Source: Pseudonocardiales bacterium (GTDB taxonomy: Bacteria; Actinomycetota; Actinomycetes; Mycobacteriales; Pseudonocardiaceae). From it: DNA of 64,000 nucleotides. Positions within the stretch are counted from its first letter, which is position 1; the number at the start of each line of letters is the position of its first letter. The stretch is from contig JAHEXI010000002.1 in the NCBI GenBank assembly GCA_023252195.1, positions 186,001-250,000 of the forward strand, read 5' to 3'. The notes beneath the pieces are model-generated. The model searched no databases, was not told where the DNA came from, and saw nothing but the letters and a program-made list of their open reading frames with translations. The translations under genes and the position numbers were made by a program. Shown piece after piece: positions 29,301 through 37,719 of the stretch.

Positions 29301-30089
29301 CTGTCCCGACGCCTTGGTGATCGATTCGGTGAGGTTTTGGCGCTCTGGGAGCTGGGCCAGGTTCAGCGGGTCGTCGGCGAGCACGCTCAGGCCCGCGACT
29401 ACTACACCCAGGCCTTGACCCTGGCAAGGCACCTCGGCTACCGGCGCGCTGAAGCACAGGCGCTGCGGGGTCTGGGCGAGGTTGAGCGGTTCGTTGGGGA
29501 GTACGGCCTGGCCCGGCAGTACCACACCCAGGCCGTGACCCTGGCCCGATGTCTCGGTGACCGGCCCGGTGAAGTCTTGGCGCTGCGGAGTCTGGGCGAG
29601 GTCGAGCGGTCCGTCGGGGAGTACGGCCAGGCCCGCGGGCACCACTCCCAGGCGTTGGCGCTGGCCCGGCAATTCGGTTACCGATTCGGTGAGGTCTTGG
29701 CGCTTCGGGGCCTGGGTTACGTCGAGCGGCTGGTCGGCGAGTATGTCCAGGCCCGTGAATACCACTCCCAGGCGTTGGTCCTGGCCCGGCAACTTGGCTA
29801 CCGGTTCGGGGAGATTACGGCGCTGCGCGGTCTGGGTGAGGTTGAGCGATCGGTGGGGGAGCATGGCCAGGCCCGTGAGTACTACCACCAGGTCTTAACC
29901 CTGGCCCGACGACTAGCTGACCGGCGCGGTGAAGCGGAGGCGCTGTGGGGACTCGGTCATATCGCCTCCGATACCGCAGACCGCGGCCAAGCCTGCGAAC
30001 TCTGGCGCACCGCGCTTGAGATCTTTGACGAACTCGGCGTCGCGTTCGCCGAGACTGTCCGCGCGGCGTTGGACCAGCTGGGTTGTTGA
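26337..30089 (+). CDS. HTH / NB-ARC (STAND NTPase) / TPR regulator
   Basis: 1250 residues. Domains in order are as follows. An XRE-like helix-turn-helix region at about 45-115 (HELTQEEIAKRFDRI ... EYEKWPTGG). An NB-ARC/STAND ATPase with Walker A GMAGVGKT at 227-234, Walker B LIVLDNA near 308, ITSRR near 334 and the GRLPLAI motif near 385. A winged-helix segment near 440-510. Then 15 TPR-like units of exactly 40 residues from 634 to 1233. STAND proteins of this kind (related to AfsR/GutR types) use the TPR surface to sense a ligand and ATP to switch state; output here would be DNA binding through the HTH. The start is the first ATG in frame after a stop. Ligand and targets are unknown; a defence role is also conceivable, since many antiphage sensors are STAND NTPases. 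Confidence 0.9.
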   Translation: MARRSVGKAYREQQRERLVRLGLHGRQLIEKLVTDLLRCGCRPREAWRLAHELTQEEIAKRFDRIRCDLDIRMRGSRICEYEKWPTGGVRPSVRTLKILAAIYETTWDQLVDVDDLEAMPACDRQAFLDISDLRHGESLELPVQRQSSRRPSAQGGDDPRAQQMIVAVDPATVGERLTGPTPGRPGGGLPGEVTHFTGRDRPMAELRAQISEQAPHGTVVSIYAIDGMAGVGKTAFARHAAQEFASCYPDGGIWVDLFGHTPGMQPREAYGALEQMLLQLGVPPEAIEADLADRQDQWRHHIHLRRMLIVLDNARTSDQVLSLLPEAPGCLVLITSRRKLTGLTDAYPLSLDVLGWGEAEQLFIKLVGPQRCKDREAVGEILAACGRLPLAIRLIGGWLRHHTGELLADVAADFADQTAALDTLIAEHVSVRAAFEWSYQLMTSEQRRAFRLLGWHPGPEITPVVIAAVADVSPGRGRQLLRELVDHNLLEQLSVAGAAGGPRYRMHDLVRLYAGERADAEEPPAQRAAAVDRLASRYLAIIHEADRLLRPYVSGDPGKCADQDVALAFADASQARTWLIVERHNLLGCVRAMSSTAQGADLATVLAGHFRDFGFWSDVRYLHGRSLTVCRHLGDRRGEVDALWGLGYVERLVGEYGQARNYHTQALTLARQLDYRRAEADALGGLGQTERLVGEYVQARNYHTEALALARQLDYPFGEADALRGLGQVERLVGEYVQAREYYTQALALARQLGFQRTEADALRGLGQVEQLVGEYGRARDYHTQALALARHLGYQFGEVLALRELGQVERLVGAYVQARECHTQALALARHLGDRRDEAEALRGLGQVEQLVGEYGQAREYHAQALALSRSVGDRRAEVEALRGLGQVEQLVGEYGQAREHYTEALSLARHLGYRFGEVLALRGLGEVERLVGEYGQACEHYTEALSLARDLGYRFGEVLALRGLGDVERLVGKYGQAREYHTQALTLSRRLGDRFGEVLALWELGQVQRVVGEHAQARDYYTQALTLARHLGYRRAEAQALRGLGEVERFVGEYGLARQYHTQAVTLARCLGDRPGEVLALRSLGEVERSVGEYGQARGHHSQALALARQFGYRFGEVLALRGLGYVERLVGEYVQAREYHSQALVLARQLGYRFGEITALRGLGEVERSVGEHGQAREYYHQVLTLARRLADRRGEAEALWGLGHIASDTADRGQACELWRTALEIFDELGVAFAETVRAALDQLGC
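28236..30035 (+). repeat. 15 tandem 120-bp units encoding TPRs
   Basis: Every 120 bases the coding sequence repeats a 40-residue unit with the core ALRGLGQVERLVGEYGQAR followed by a YHTQALALAR helix. Fourteen units are close to consensus; the fifteenth (29916-30035) is diverged. Units 6 and 7 share a run of more than 60 identical bases (28980-29040 compared with the unit before), showing recent duplication or gene conversion. Confidence 0.95.
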
Positions 30090-30115
30090 GCCGCCAGCAG
30101 GCTGCGGCGCACGCC

Positions 30116-30817
30116 TTACAGCCGGTTGTGCAGCGCCTCGGCGGCGGCCAGCAGGTCTGCGGCCCAGCGGACGCCGGGGCGCCGACCGATCCGCTCCACC
30201 GGGCCGGACACCGAGACCGCCGCGACCACGGCGCCAGCCGCGTCGCGCACCGGAGCCGACACGCTGGCCACCCCGGACTCGCGCTCGGCCACGCTCTGCG
30301 CCCAGCCCCGCCGGCGGACCTCCAGCAGCGTTCGCTCACTGAAGACAGCCTCGCCGAGCACGGCGCGTTGGGTGGCCGGATCAGCCCATGCGGCCAGGAC
30401 CTTCGCGCCCGATCCGGCAGCCATCGGTAGCCGGGCTCCCACCGGGACGGTGTCGCGCAGCCCACTCGGGGGCTCAGCGGCCGCCACGCAGATCCGGACC
30501 ATCCCGTCGCGCCGGTAGAGCTGGACGCTCTCGCCGGTGACGTCGCGCAGCCGGGGCAGCACCATCGCCGCGGCGTCGAGCAACGGGTCAAGCGCACCCT
30601 CGCCCAGCTCGCGCAAAGCGGGCCCGGGACGCCATTTCCCGTCAGCGTCGCGACGGAGCAGCCGGTGTACTTCCAGGCCCACCGCCAGCCGGTGCGCGGT
30701 GGCCCGGGGCAAGCCGGTACGGGCACACAGCTCGGCCAGCCCGCATGGACTGCCGGCGACCGTGCGCAACACCATTACGGCCTTGTCTAGCACGCCGATT
30801 CCGCTATGCTGTTCCAC
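30116..30817 (-). CDS. ndgR: IclR-family regulator of leucine/amino acid genes
   Basis: 233 residues from ATG 30817. The N-terminal winged helix-turn-helix (GLAELCARTGLPRATAHRLA) is followed by the IclR effector domain (MAAGSGAKVLAAWADPATQ ... GVASVSAPVRDAAGAVVAAVS). It is divergent from leuC with a 67-base gap, the conserved place of NdgR in Streptomyces, LtbR in Corynebacterium and Rv2989 in M. tuberculosis, which control leuCD and other amino acid genes. It would bind the shared intergenic region. The 3' end is near and convergent with the TPR regulator. Confidence 0.88.
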   Translation of the reverse strand: MEQHSGIGVLDKAVMVLRTVAGSPCGLAELCARTGLPRATAHRLAVGLEVHRLLRRDADGKWRPGPALRELGEGALDPLLDAAAMVLPRLRDVTGESVQLYRRDGMVRICVAAAEPPSGLRDTVPVGARLPMAAGSGAKVLAAWADPATQRAVLGEAVFSERTLLEVRRRGWAQSVAERESGVASVSAPVRDAAGAVVAAVSVSGPVERIGRRPGVRWAADLLAAAEALHNRL

Positions 30818-30884
30818 ATCTCGATACTAACTTCTCGCCATATGGGATGTCCAGCATGTGGGAGAACCGAACAGAGGAATTGCT
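30818..30884. promoter_or_regulatory. Divergent ndgR-leuC control region
   Basis: The whole 67-base gap must hold both promoters and the regulator site. The perfect palindrome CCATATGG at 30838-30845, with flanking TCTCG and GGATG, is the best operator candidate. The leuC ribosome site GAGGA is at 30874-30878. Binding is inferred from gene arrangement only. Confidence 0.5.
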
Positions 30885-32312
30885 ATGGGACGCACGCTCG
30901 CAGCGAAGGTCTGGGATGACCACGTTGTCCATCGAGGCGATGGCGACCCTACTACCGCAACACCCGACCTTCTCTATATCGATCTGCACCTGATCCACGA
31001 GGTCACCAGCCCACAAGCCTTCGACGGCCTGCGGTTGGGTGGCCGGCCGGTCCGCCGGCCCGATCTCACGATCGCCACCGAAGATCATAACGTTCCTACC
31101 ACCGACATCGAGCTGCCGATCGCCGACGAGGTATCCCGCACCCAGCTGGAGACGCTGCGCCGCAACTGTGCGGAGTTCGGCGTGCGGCTGCACTCGATGG
31201 GCGACGTCGAGCAGGGCATCGTGCACGTCGTGGGGCCTCAGCTGGGGCTGACTCAACCGGGGATGACGGTGGTCTGCGGTGACTCGCACACCTCCACGCA
31301 CGGTGCGTTCGGCGCGCTGGCATTCGGCATCGGCACCTCGGAGGTGGAGCACGTGCTGGCCACCCAGACCCTGCCGTTGCGCCCGTTCAAGACCATGGCG
31401 GTGACCGTGCGCAGCCGAGATGGGGGGCTGCCCGCCGGCGTCACCAGTAAGGACGTCATCCTGGCGGTGATCGCTCGGATCGGTACCGGGGGAGGCCAGG
31501 GGTATGTGCTGGAGTACCGCGGCAACGTGATCGAGCAGCTGTCCATGGAAGCTCGCATGACGATCTGCAACATGTCGATCGAGGCGGGAGCCCGGGCCGG
31601 CATGATCGCGCCGGACGCCACCACCTTCGACTACCTGACCGGCCGCCCCCATGCGCCGGCGGGTCCGCAGTGGGACGCGGCGATGCAGTACTGGAAAGAG
31701 CTGCATACCGATGACGACGCCACCTTCGACGCCGAGGTAGAGATCGACGCCGACGCGCTGACGCCGTTCGTGACCTGGGGCACCAACCCCGGACAGGGCC
31801 TGCCACTGTCCGAGCGGGTACCCGATCCCGAGCAGATCACCGATGCAGGCGAGCGGCTCGCGGTGCGCAAGGCGCTGTCCTACATGGACTTACAACCCGG
31901 TACACCGCTGCGCGACATCGCGGTGGACACGGTGTTCCTCGGCTCCTGCACCAACGGGCGGATCGAGGACCTGCGGGCCGCGGCGGCGGTGCTCGCCGGG
32001 CACCGGGTGCGCGACGGGGTGCGAATGCTGGTGGTTCCCGGCTCGATGCGGGTACGCGCTCAGGCCGAGGCCGAAGGCCTGCACGAGGTGTTCACCACGG
32101 CCGGTGCCCAGTGGCGCTCGGCGGGCTGCTCGATGTGCCTCGGGATGAACCCCGACCAGCTCGCCGTCGGTGAACGCTGCGCATCGACGTCCAACCGCAA
32201 CTTCGAAGGCCGCCAAGGCAAGGGCGGCCGCACCCACCTGGTCTCCCCGCTGGTTGCAGCCGCCACCGCAATCCGCGGCACCCTCTCATCCCCCGCCGAC
32301 TTGGGGTCGTGA
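30885..32312 (+). CDS. leuC: 3-Isopropylmalate dehydratase, large subunit
   Basis: 475 residues from ATG 30885, with GAGGA at 30874-30878; a longer frame from 30858 is not supported. An aconitase-type enzyme that isomerises 2-isopropylmalate to 3-isopropylmalate with LeuD. The [4Fe-4S] cysteines are visible in [13 protein letters not shown] and [13 protein letters not shown]; the substrate region includes [21 protein letters not shown]. The TGA stop (32310-32312) lies inside the left arm of the 46-bp palindrome at 32306-32351, which separates leuC from leuD. Regulation by the divergent IclR protein is expected. Confidence 0.97.
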   Translation: MGRTLAAKVWDDHVVHRGDGDPTTATPDLLYIDLHLIHEVTSPQAFDGLRLGGRPVRRPDLTIATEDHNVPTTDIELPIADEVSRTQLETLRRNCAEFGVRLHSMGDVEQGIVHVVGPQLGLTQPGMTVVCGDSHTSTHGAFGALAFGIGTSEVEHVLATQTLPLRPFKTMAVTVRSRDGGLPAGVTSKDVILAVIARIGTGGGQGYVLEYRGNVIEQLSMEARMTICNMSIEAGARAGMIAPDATTFDYLTGRPHAPAGPQWDAAMQYWKELHTDDDATFDAEVEIDADALTPFVTWGTNPGQGLPLSERVPDPEQITDAGERLAVRKALSYMDLQPGTPLRDIAVDTVFLGSCTNGRIEDLRAAAAVLAGHRVRDGVRMLVVPGSMRVRAQAEAEGLHEVFTTAGAQWRSAGCSMCLGMNPDQLAVGERCASTSNRNFEGRQGKGGRTHLVSPLVAAATAIRGTLSSPADLGS

Positions 32313-32351
32313 GTGGCAAACAGTGTTATGGCACTCAACGCCACTCACGAG
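32306..32351. repeat. 46-bp double palindrome, copy A3 (between leuC and leuD)
   Basis: Arms TCGTGAGTGG (32307-32316) and CCACTCACGA (32341-32350). The interior CAAACAGTGTTATGGCACTC is in the opposite orientation to copy A2. It contains the leuC stop codon and ends 20 bases before the leuD start, so it lies within the operon message. Confidence 0.93.
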
Positions 32352-32370
32352 CGACTGTAAGGAGCAAGGA

Positions 32371-32964
32371 ATGGAGCGATTTACCTGCCACACCGGGGTC
32401 GGCGTGCCGTTGCGTCGGTCTGATGTGGACACCGATCAGATCATTCCTGCGGTATATCTCAAACGGGTCAGCCGCACCGGGTTCCAGGATGGGCTGTTCG
32501 CGGCCTGGCGCGCTAAAGAAGATTTCGTGCTCAATCACGAGGTCTACCGCAACGGCAGCGTGCTGGTCGCCGGGCCGGACTTCGGCACCGGGTCGTCGCG
32601 GGAGCACGCGGTCTGGGCGTTGCTGGACTACGGGTTCCGGGTGGTGATCTCGCCGCGGTTCGGTGACATCTTCCGGGGCAACGCCGGCAAGCAAGGTCTA
32701 CTAGCGGCTCAGTGCGAGCGGGCCGATGTCGAAACGCTGTGGAAGCTGCTGGAAACAGAGCCGGGCACCGAAGTCACCGTCGATCTCTCGGAGCAGACCG
32801 TGCAGGCCAAGGACCTCACGGTGGCCTTCACTATCGATCGCTACACCCGCTGGCGCCTGCTAGAGGGCTTAGACGACATCGCGCTGAGCCTGCGGCACGC
32901 CCAGGAGATCGACTCATTCGAGGTCCACCGCCCGTCCTGGCTACCAACCACGACAGTGGGTTAG
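32371..32964 (+). CDS. leuD: 3-Isopropylmalate dehydratase, small subunit
   Basis: 197 residues from ATG 32371 with AAGGAG at 32359-32364, six bases upstream. LeuD supplies the swivelling domain of the isomerase. The conserved start of the fold is [19 protein letters not shown], and the hallmark [19 protein letters not shown] lies near residue 70. Pairs with LeuC. The spacing to leuC (58 bases) is larger than usual for this pair because the 46-bp palindrome occupies it. Confidence 0.97.
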   Translation: MERFTCHTGVGVPLRRSDVDTDQIIPAVYLKRVSRTGFQDGLFAAWRAKEDFVLNHEVYRNGSVLVAGPDFGTGSSREHAVWALLDYGFRVVISPRFGDIFRGNAGKQGLLAAQCERADVETLWKLLETEPGTEVTVDLSEQTVQAKDLTVAFTIDRYTRWRLLEGLDDIALSLRHAQEIDSFEVHRPSWLPTTTVG

Positions 32965-33002
32965 GTCGCTGATCAGCGAGCAGCGCCCCGTGTTCTGAGG
33001 TT

Positions 33003-33062
33003 CCCGAGCTCCACAGCAGAGCTGTCCAGTTGCGACCGAGCAGCTCTGTTGTGGAGTTCGGG
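33003..33062. repeat. Inverted repeat B2 (leuD / hupB gap)
   Basis: CCCGAGCTCCACAGCAGAGCTG's first 20 bases start at 33003, and the matching right arm ending GTGGAGTTCGGG is at 33041-33062; 20 of 22 positions pair. Same family as the element at 19199-19254. The remaining part of the 220-base gap carries the hupB ribosome site but no other supported feature. Confidence 0.88.
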
Positions 33063-33186
33063 AACGCTGGGGTTGGTCACAGCTCGGATTCTTGGTGCGG
33101 CACATGGTGTTTGGGCGCGCTCCGCCCTACGGTGACCCACAATGGCCGCCGTATCCGGCCGAGGTCTGTGCGTGGGAGGAGCGCAA

Positions 33187-33816
33187 GTGAACAAAGCTCA
33201 GCTGATCGACGCCCTCGCGGAGCGCCTTGGTGATAAGAAGGTCGCCGCCGCCGCGGTGGCCGGTCTGGTCGATGTCGTGGTCCGCGCAGTGAACGCCGGG
33301 GACAAGGTCACCATCACCGGTTTCGGCGTGTTCGAGAAGCGAGCCCGGGCGGCGCGAACCGCGCGCAATCCCCGTACCGGCGAGGCAGTGATCATCCAGC
33401 AGACCGATGTGCCCGCCTTTCGCCCGGGCACACTGTTTCGCGAAGTGGTCAGTGGAACTCGAGTCTTGCCGCAGGACGGCACGGCCATCACAGTTGCGGC
33501 TGCCTCCCCTAACCCAGCGCAACCGGAAACGACCCCGGCAGCGCCAACCAGCGTGCCGACGACCACCGCTGCCCGCCGTCCGGCCAGCAGGGTCACCGCG
33601 GCCGCGCATTTGACCGCTGTGCACCTGCCCACGACCAAGTCGCCCAAGACTAAGAAGGCGGCGAAGGCCGCAAAGAGTGAGAACAAGGCCAGCTCGAAGA
33701 TCGCCGCTAAGACTATCGCCGCTAAAACTAAAGGCAGCGCACAGAGCCCGGCCAAAGGCAGCGAGAAGAAGGCCGGGAAGAAGTCCCTTGCCAAGAAATC
33801 CGCTACCAAGAAATGA
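33187..33816 (+). CDS. hupB: HU-family nucleoid protein with Lys/Ala-rich tail
   Basis: 209 residues from GTG 33187, with GGAGGA at 33175-33180. Residues 1-90 are a standard HU fold ([19 protein letters not shown], then [18 protein letters not shown] and the DNA-binding arm). The remaining 120 residues are low-complexity. First comes a Pro/Thr/Ala linker, then a basic tail with repeated KKAAKAAK and AAKT patterns like histone H1 tails. This two-part build is characteristic of actinobacterial HupB (HLP/MDP1), which compacts DNA and also binds iron and cell-surface ligands in mycobacteria. Position after leuCD and convergent to mutT1 matches mycobacteria. Essential in many relatives. Confidence 0.95.
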   Translation: MNKAQLIDALAERLGDKKVAAAAVAGLVDVVVRAVNAGDKVTITGFGVFEKRARAARTARNPRTGEAVIIQQTDVPAFRPGTLFREVVSGTRVLPQDGTAITVAAASPNPAQPETTPAAPTSVPTTTAARRPASRVTAAAHLTAVHLPTTKSPKTKKAAKAAKSENKASSKIAAKTIAAKTKGSAQSPAKGSEKKAGKKSLAKKSATKK

Positions 33817-33820
33817 GCCG

Positions 33821-34720
33821 TCAGCCCACTGCGTCGTCGTAGTGGTCGGCGGCCTGCAGGATCAACGGTGCGGATGATCCACCGCTGAAGTACAAGCCCC
33901 AGTAACTGCCCTTTGAGCTTCGCTCGTCGAGCAGTTGAAGCTGCGCCTGCTTGGCCAGGGTGCCGACCAGGTCCGGAATTACCCCGCCTTGGCTGCACAC
34001 GACGGCGGTACCCCCAGAGCCGGCCGCGATCTCGGTCAGCTTGCTCAGCGCGGCCGCCGGATCGGTCAGAAAGCCGTCCTCGGACAGCAGCGGCTCATCG
34101 ATGATCGGCACTCCGAGATCCGCGGCGAGACCTTCCACAGTCTGGCGGCATCGCACCGGTGGGGCAGAGTAGATTCGCTGCGCCCCGAACAGCGGCAACA
34201 ATGATCGCAGGACTTCGGCTTGCCGATGGCCCGCGGCGGTCAGGGGGCGCAGGTCATCGTCGCCCTGCCAGCCCTCGCTCTTGCCCGCCTTGGCATGGCG
34301 TACCAGCAGCACCGTGTGGGTGATGGCAGTCGGGCCGTCGAGGCCGGCGAGCAGCGTTCGATCGTGCGGGTGGCTAAGCGCATCGATAGCCTTCGCTAGC
34401 GGCAGCCAGCGCAGCTCGTCGACCTCGTCGTTGGGCCGAAAGCTGCCGCCGGTGGGACGTGCCGCCCAGTAGTGCACCACCTTCTCGCCTTCGGGCACCA
34501 GATAACGCGTGGTGCCCAACCTCGGGCCGAGCGTGACACTGTGGCCGATTTCTTCGGTCACCTCGCGGACCGCGGTGACCGGCAGCAGCTCACCGGAGTG
34601 CACCTTGCCCTTGGGTAGCGACCAGTCGTCATAGCGCGGCCGGTGTACCACCGCTACCTCGACGTCGCCCGAGGGCGAGCGCCGCCACACCGCGGCGCCG
34701 GCGGCGATGAGGGCAGGCAC
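33821..34720 (-). CDS. mutT1: Nudix hydrolase fused to histidine phosphatase domain, MutT1-like
   Basis: 299 residues. The N-terminal Nudix domain contains the full Nudix box in GKVHSGELLPVTAVREVTEE followed by IG (residues about 38-60). The C-terminal half is a phosphoglycerate-mutase-like histidine phosphatase with the RHA motif in LLVRHAKAGKS near residue 140. Mycobacterial MutT1 has the same fusion and converts oxidised nucleotides such as 8-oxo-dGTP and diadenosine polyphosphates. Four bases separate its stop from hupB's and three its start from ppk1, so it is likely co-transcribed with ppk1. Confidence 0.9.
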   Translation of the reverse strand: MPALIAAGAAVWRRSPSGDVEVAVVHRPRYDDWSLPKGKVHSGELLPVTAVREVTEEIGHSVTLGPRLGTTRYLVPEGEKVVHYWAARPTGGSFRPNDEVDELRWLPLAKAIDALSHPHDRTLLAGLDGPTAITHTVLLVRHAKAGKSEGWQGDDDLRPLTAAGHRQAEVLRSLLPLFGAQRIYSAPPVRCRQTVEGLAADLGVPIIDEPLLSEDGFLTDPAAALSKLTEIAAGSGGTAVVCSQGGVIPDLVGTLAKQAQLQLLDERSSKGSYWGLYFSGGSSAPLILQAADHYDDAVG

Positions 34721-34723
34721 AGC

Positions 34724-36901
34724 TCAGCCATTCCTGCGGTGCCGAAGGATCTCCTGCACCTGATGGTCGCGGACGGTGGATTCAGCGCTCGGCGATGGGC
34801 TCCATGAGCCGCCCGCTTCCAGCACCCAGCATCGCGTCGCCGGGTCCAGGGCGGAGCTGAGCATCGCGTCCAGCTCGGCGGTCACAGCGGGGTCGGCCAC
34901 CCGCACCAGCACCTCCACCCGGCGGTCAAGGTTGCGGTGCATCATGTCGGCGCTGCCGATCCAGTGCTCGCCCGCACCCTGGAAATGAAAGACGCGCGAG
35001 TGTTCCAGGAAGCGGCCCAGGATCGAGCGCACGCCGATGTTCTCCGACAGGCCGGGGCGTCCAGGGATGAGTCCGCAGATGCCGCGGACCACGACGTCGA
35101 CACAGACGCCCGCCAGCGCCGCCCGGTATAGCGCATCGATCACCTGCTCATCGACCAGCGAGTTGACCTTGATCCGGATCCCCGCCGGGCGCCCCGCCCG
35201 GTGGTGGGCGATCTCGCCCAGGATCCGTTCCACGATGCCGCGCCGGATTCCGTAGGGCGCCACCAGCAAGCTGCGGTAGGAAGTCTGGCGCGCGTAGCCG
35301 GTCAACGAGTTGAACAGGTCGGTAAGGTCGGCTCCGACTGCTGGCTTGGCAGTGAACAACCCGATGTCCTCATAGAGCCGGGCAGTCTTCGGGTTGTAGT
35401 TGCCGGTGCCGATATGGCAGTACCTGCGGATCGTCGAGCTCTCCTGGCGCACCACCAGCGACGTCTTACAGTGCGTCTTGAGGCCCATCAGCCCATAGAC
35501 CACGTGCACCCCGGCGCGTTCCAGCGCCCTGGCCCATCGGATGTTGGCCTGCTCGTCGAATCGTGCCTTGAGCTCCACCAGCGCGACGACCTGCTTGCCA
35601 GCCTCAGCGGCGTCGATCAGCGCGTCGACGATAGGGGAGTCACCGGACGTTCGGTAGAGCGTCTGCTTGATCGCCAGTACCTGCGGATCCACGGCGGCCT
35701 GCTCGATGAACCGCTGCACACTGGTGGAGAACGAGTCGTAGGGATGGTGCACCAGCACGTCACCGTCGCGCAGGGTGGCGAACACATCTTTGGGGCTCTC
35801 ACCCTCACCGAAGGCCGGATGCGTCACAGGGACGAACGGCTCGTCCTTGAGCTCCGGAACGGGCAGCGCGTGCAGCTGCCACAGGCAGGACAGATCCAGC
35901 AGGCCGGGCACCTCGACCACGTCGTGCGGATCGACCTCGAGCTCGCGCAGCAACAGCTCCAGCACGTGCTCGCTCATCCGCTCGGCCACCTCCAGGCGCA
36001 CCGGTGGACCGAAGCGGCGTCGCGCCAGCTCCCGTTCCATTGCTTGCAGCAGGTCTTCATCGCGGTCCTCTTCGACCTCGAAGTCGGCATTGCGGGTGAC
36101 CCGGAAGATGTGCCAGTCGACCACTTCCATGCCGGCGAACAATTCCCCGAGATGAGCCCCGATCAGCTCCTCCAGCGGCAGGAATGTCGCACGCGCCGAT
36201 CCGCGGTCGTTCTCCACCCGGACCAGCCGGGGCACGTTGTTGGGCACCTTGACCCGGGCGAAGCGCTCGAGGCGACTGTCCGGGTCCCGAACCATCACGG
36301 CCAGGTTTACCGACAGGTTGGAGATGTAGGGAAACGGGTGGGCCGGGTCCACCGCCAACGGGGTCAGCACTGGGAAGATGTGGTCGGAGAAGTACCCTGA
36401 TAGGCGCCGCTGCTGCTGGTCGTCAAGGTCAGACCAGGTCACGAAGGTGATGTCGTGCTTCTCCAGCTCGGGGCGCACGGAGTCGAGACAGATGCGGGCT
36501 TGGCGCTCGGTGAGTTCGCGGCTGCGCATCGCGATCTGCGCCAGCTGCTCGCGCGGGGTCAGGCCGTCCGCGCTGCGCACCGCCAGCCCGGCCTCCTCAC
36601 GGCGTTTGAGCCCGGCGACCCGGACCATGTAGAACTCGTCCAGATTCGACCCGAAGATCGCCAAAAACTTGGCCCGCTCCAGCAGCGGCTGGCTGGTGTC
36701 CTCAGCCAGCGCCAGCACCCGAGCGTTGAAGTCCAGCCAGGACAGTTCCCGGTTGAGGTAGCGGTCATCAGGCAGGTCGGTGACAGCGGGTACCGGGGTC
36801 GCCGCTGGGGGAGCAGGCGGCACCGACGCTACGACACCGTCAGCAATCGATACGGCACGGTCTGCGGTCGTGAGTCCGGTGTCCTCGCCGTGCGTGGTCA
36901 C
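34724..36901 (-). CDS. ppk1: Polyphosphate kinase 1
   Basis: 725 residues from GTG 36901. Makes inorganic polyphosphate from ATP reversibly. The N-terminal domain starts with [21 protein letters not shown]. The catalytic region has the autophosphorylated His in [11 protein letters not shown] near residue 500 and the second conserved His in [35 protein letters not shown] is also diagnostic. Downstream of it, and reading the same way, is mutT1, forming the ppk1-mutT1 pair known from mycobacteria. An N-terminal Ala/Pro-rich extension of about 45 residues is not part of the fold. Confidence 0.96.
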   Translation of the reverse strand: MTTHGEDTGLTTADRAVSIADGVVASVPPAPPAATPVPAVTDLPDDRYLNRELSWLDFNARVLALAEDTSQPLLERAKFLAIFGSNLDEFYMVRVAGLKRREEAGLAVRSADGLTPREQLAQIAMRSRELTERQARICLDSVRPELEKHDITFVTWSDLDDQQQRRLSGYFSDHIFPVLTPLAVDPAHPFPYISNLSVNLAVMVRDPDSRLERFARVKVPNNVPRLVRVENDRGSARATFLPLEELIGAHLGELFAGMEVVDWHIFRVTRNADFEVEEDRDEDLLQAMERELARRRFGPPVRLEVAERMSEHVLELLLRELEVDPHDVVEVPGLLDLSCLWQLHALPVPELKDEPFVPVTHPAFGEGESPKDVFATLRDGDVLVHHPYDSFSTSVQRFIEQAAVDPQVLAIKQTLYRTSGDSPIVDALIDAAEAGKQVVALVELKARFDEQANIRWARALERAGVHVVYGLMGLKTHCKTSLVVRQESSTIRRYCHIGTGNYNPKTARLYEDIGLFTAKPAVGADLTDLFNSLTGYARQTSYRSLLVAPYGIRRGIVERILGEIAHHRAGRPAGIRIKVNSLVDEQVIDALYRAALAGVCVDVVVRGICGLIPGRPGLSENIGVRSILGRFLEHSRVFHFQGAGEHWIGSADMMHRNLDRRVEVLVRVADPAVTAELDAMLSSALDPATRCWVLEAGGSWSPSPSAESTVRDHQVQEILRHRRNG

Positions 36902-36959
36902 TCGACCATTGTTCCGTATCGCAGTCGGCGGTGGGTATCAGTTGCGATAAATCGACTCG

Positions 36960-37598
36960 TTAGATTCGGTCCAGCACAGCGCTGGTGAACCGGCCCAGTC
37001 CCAAGCCGCATGCGATAGTCAGATCGGCGGCGGTGTCGACGTCGCACCGCAACCCCGGCCACAATCCGGTGAGCTCCCGTGCACCGGTGGCCCGATGCGC
37101 AGCCGCCGAGGCCGGTCCGAAGCGGGGACCCAGAAGCTGTCCCGCTGGGGCCACTAGCAGGGTTGTGCCGGTCTTGGTCTGATCAGTACAGAACGCTCTG
37201 CCACCGGTGGCCACGGCGGCGCGGATCGCGCGGTCCAGCTCTTCCGGGCGCAATGCAGGAAGGTCGGCCGGCAAGGCTCCTACCGTTACTGTCAGGTCTG
37301 CTGCGCGCAGCGCAGCCTCCCCGTGACGCAAAGCCGAGTTGAGGCCAGCGGCCGGCTCGTCGGGAATCGTCTGCACCCCGTCGTCGGCCAGCGCCGCGCA
37401 TACCATCTGGTCAGAGCAGATCGCGATCACCTGGCGAACCACCGCCGCCGCAGCCGCGGCGGTGACGGTATCCCGGGCGAGTGCGAGCACCAACCGGGCG
37501 TGCGCCTCCGCAGCGCCGGCCCCGCCGTCGGCTGCACCCCGCAGTCGAGTCTTGGCCCAGGCGAGGGGCTTCACTGGGACGAGCAAATCCACGTGCAT
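36960..37598 (-). CDS. fbiD: Phosphoenolpyruvate/2-phospholactate guanylyltransferase (F420 biosynthesis)
   Basis: 212 residues from ATG 37598; the extension to 37676 is not conserved. The protein belongs to the CofC/FbiD nucleotidyltransferase family: the N-terminal LLVPVKPLAWAKTRL is the nucleotide-binding loop. GALPADLPALRPEEL carries the metal-binding Asp. In actinobacteria FbiD joins phosphoenolpyruvate to GTP as the first step of coenzyme F420 assembly; CofC in archaea uses 2-phospholactate. Placement between ppk1 and gpsA matches Rv2983. Start supported by conservation, not by a strong ribosome site. Confidence 0.88.
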   Translation of the reverse strand: MHVDLLVPVKPLAWAKTRLRGAADGGAGAAEAHARLVLALARDTVTAAAAAAVVRQVIAICSDQMVCAALADDGVQTIPDEPAAGLNSALRHGEAALRAADLTVTVGALPADLPALRPEELDRAIRAAVATGGRAFCTDQTKTGTTLLVAPAGQLLGPRFGPASAAAHRATGARELTGLWPGLRCDVDTAADLTIACGLGLGRFTSAVLDRI

Positions 37599-37719
37599 GC
37601 CCCATCGTCCCGCTGGACCTTCGATCCGGCGGCAGGGAAGACTTCGGCTCACGGTGCCAGCAGTCCCATTCGGCAATCAGGCAATTAGGCGATCAGCGGG
37701 AGGAGGATGACCGGACATC

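Noticed and set aside
27958-29888. Long open frames on the minus strand opposite the TPR array (about 500 and 400 codons)
   Set aside because: They mirror the 120-bp periodicity of the TPR gene and consist of repeated Pro/Arg/Gly or Leu/Pro patterns without any recognisable domain; they are shadows of a high-GC repetitive gene.
28236-30035. Possible CRISPR-like array because of regular repeats
   Set aside because: The units are contiguous 120-bp coding repeats with no spacers and translate as TPRs; no cas genes are present. No CRISPR array was seen in the window.
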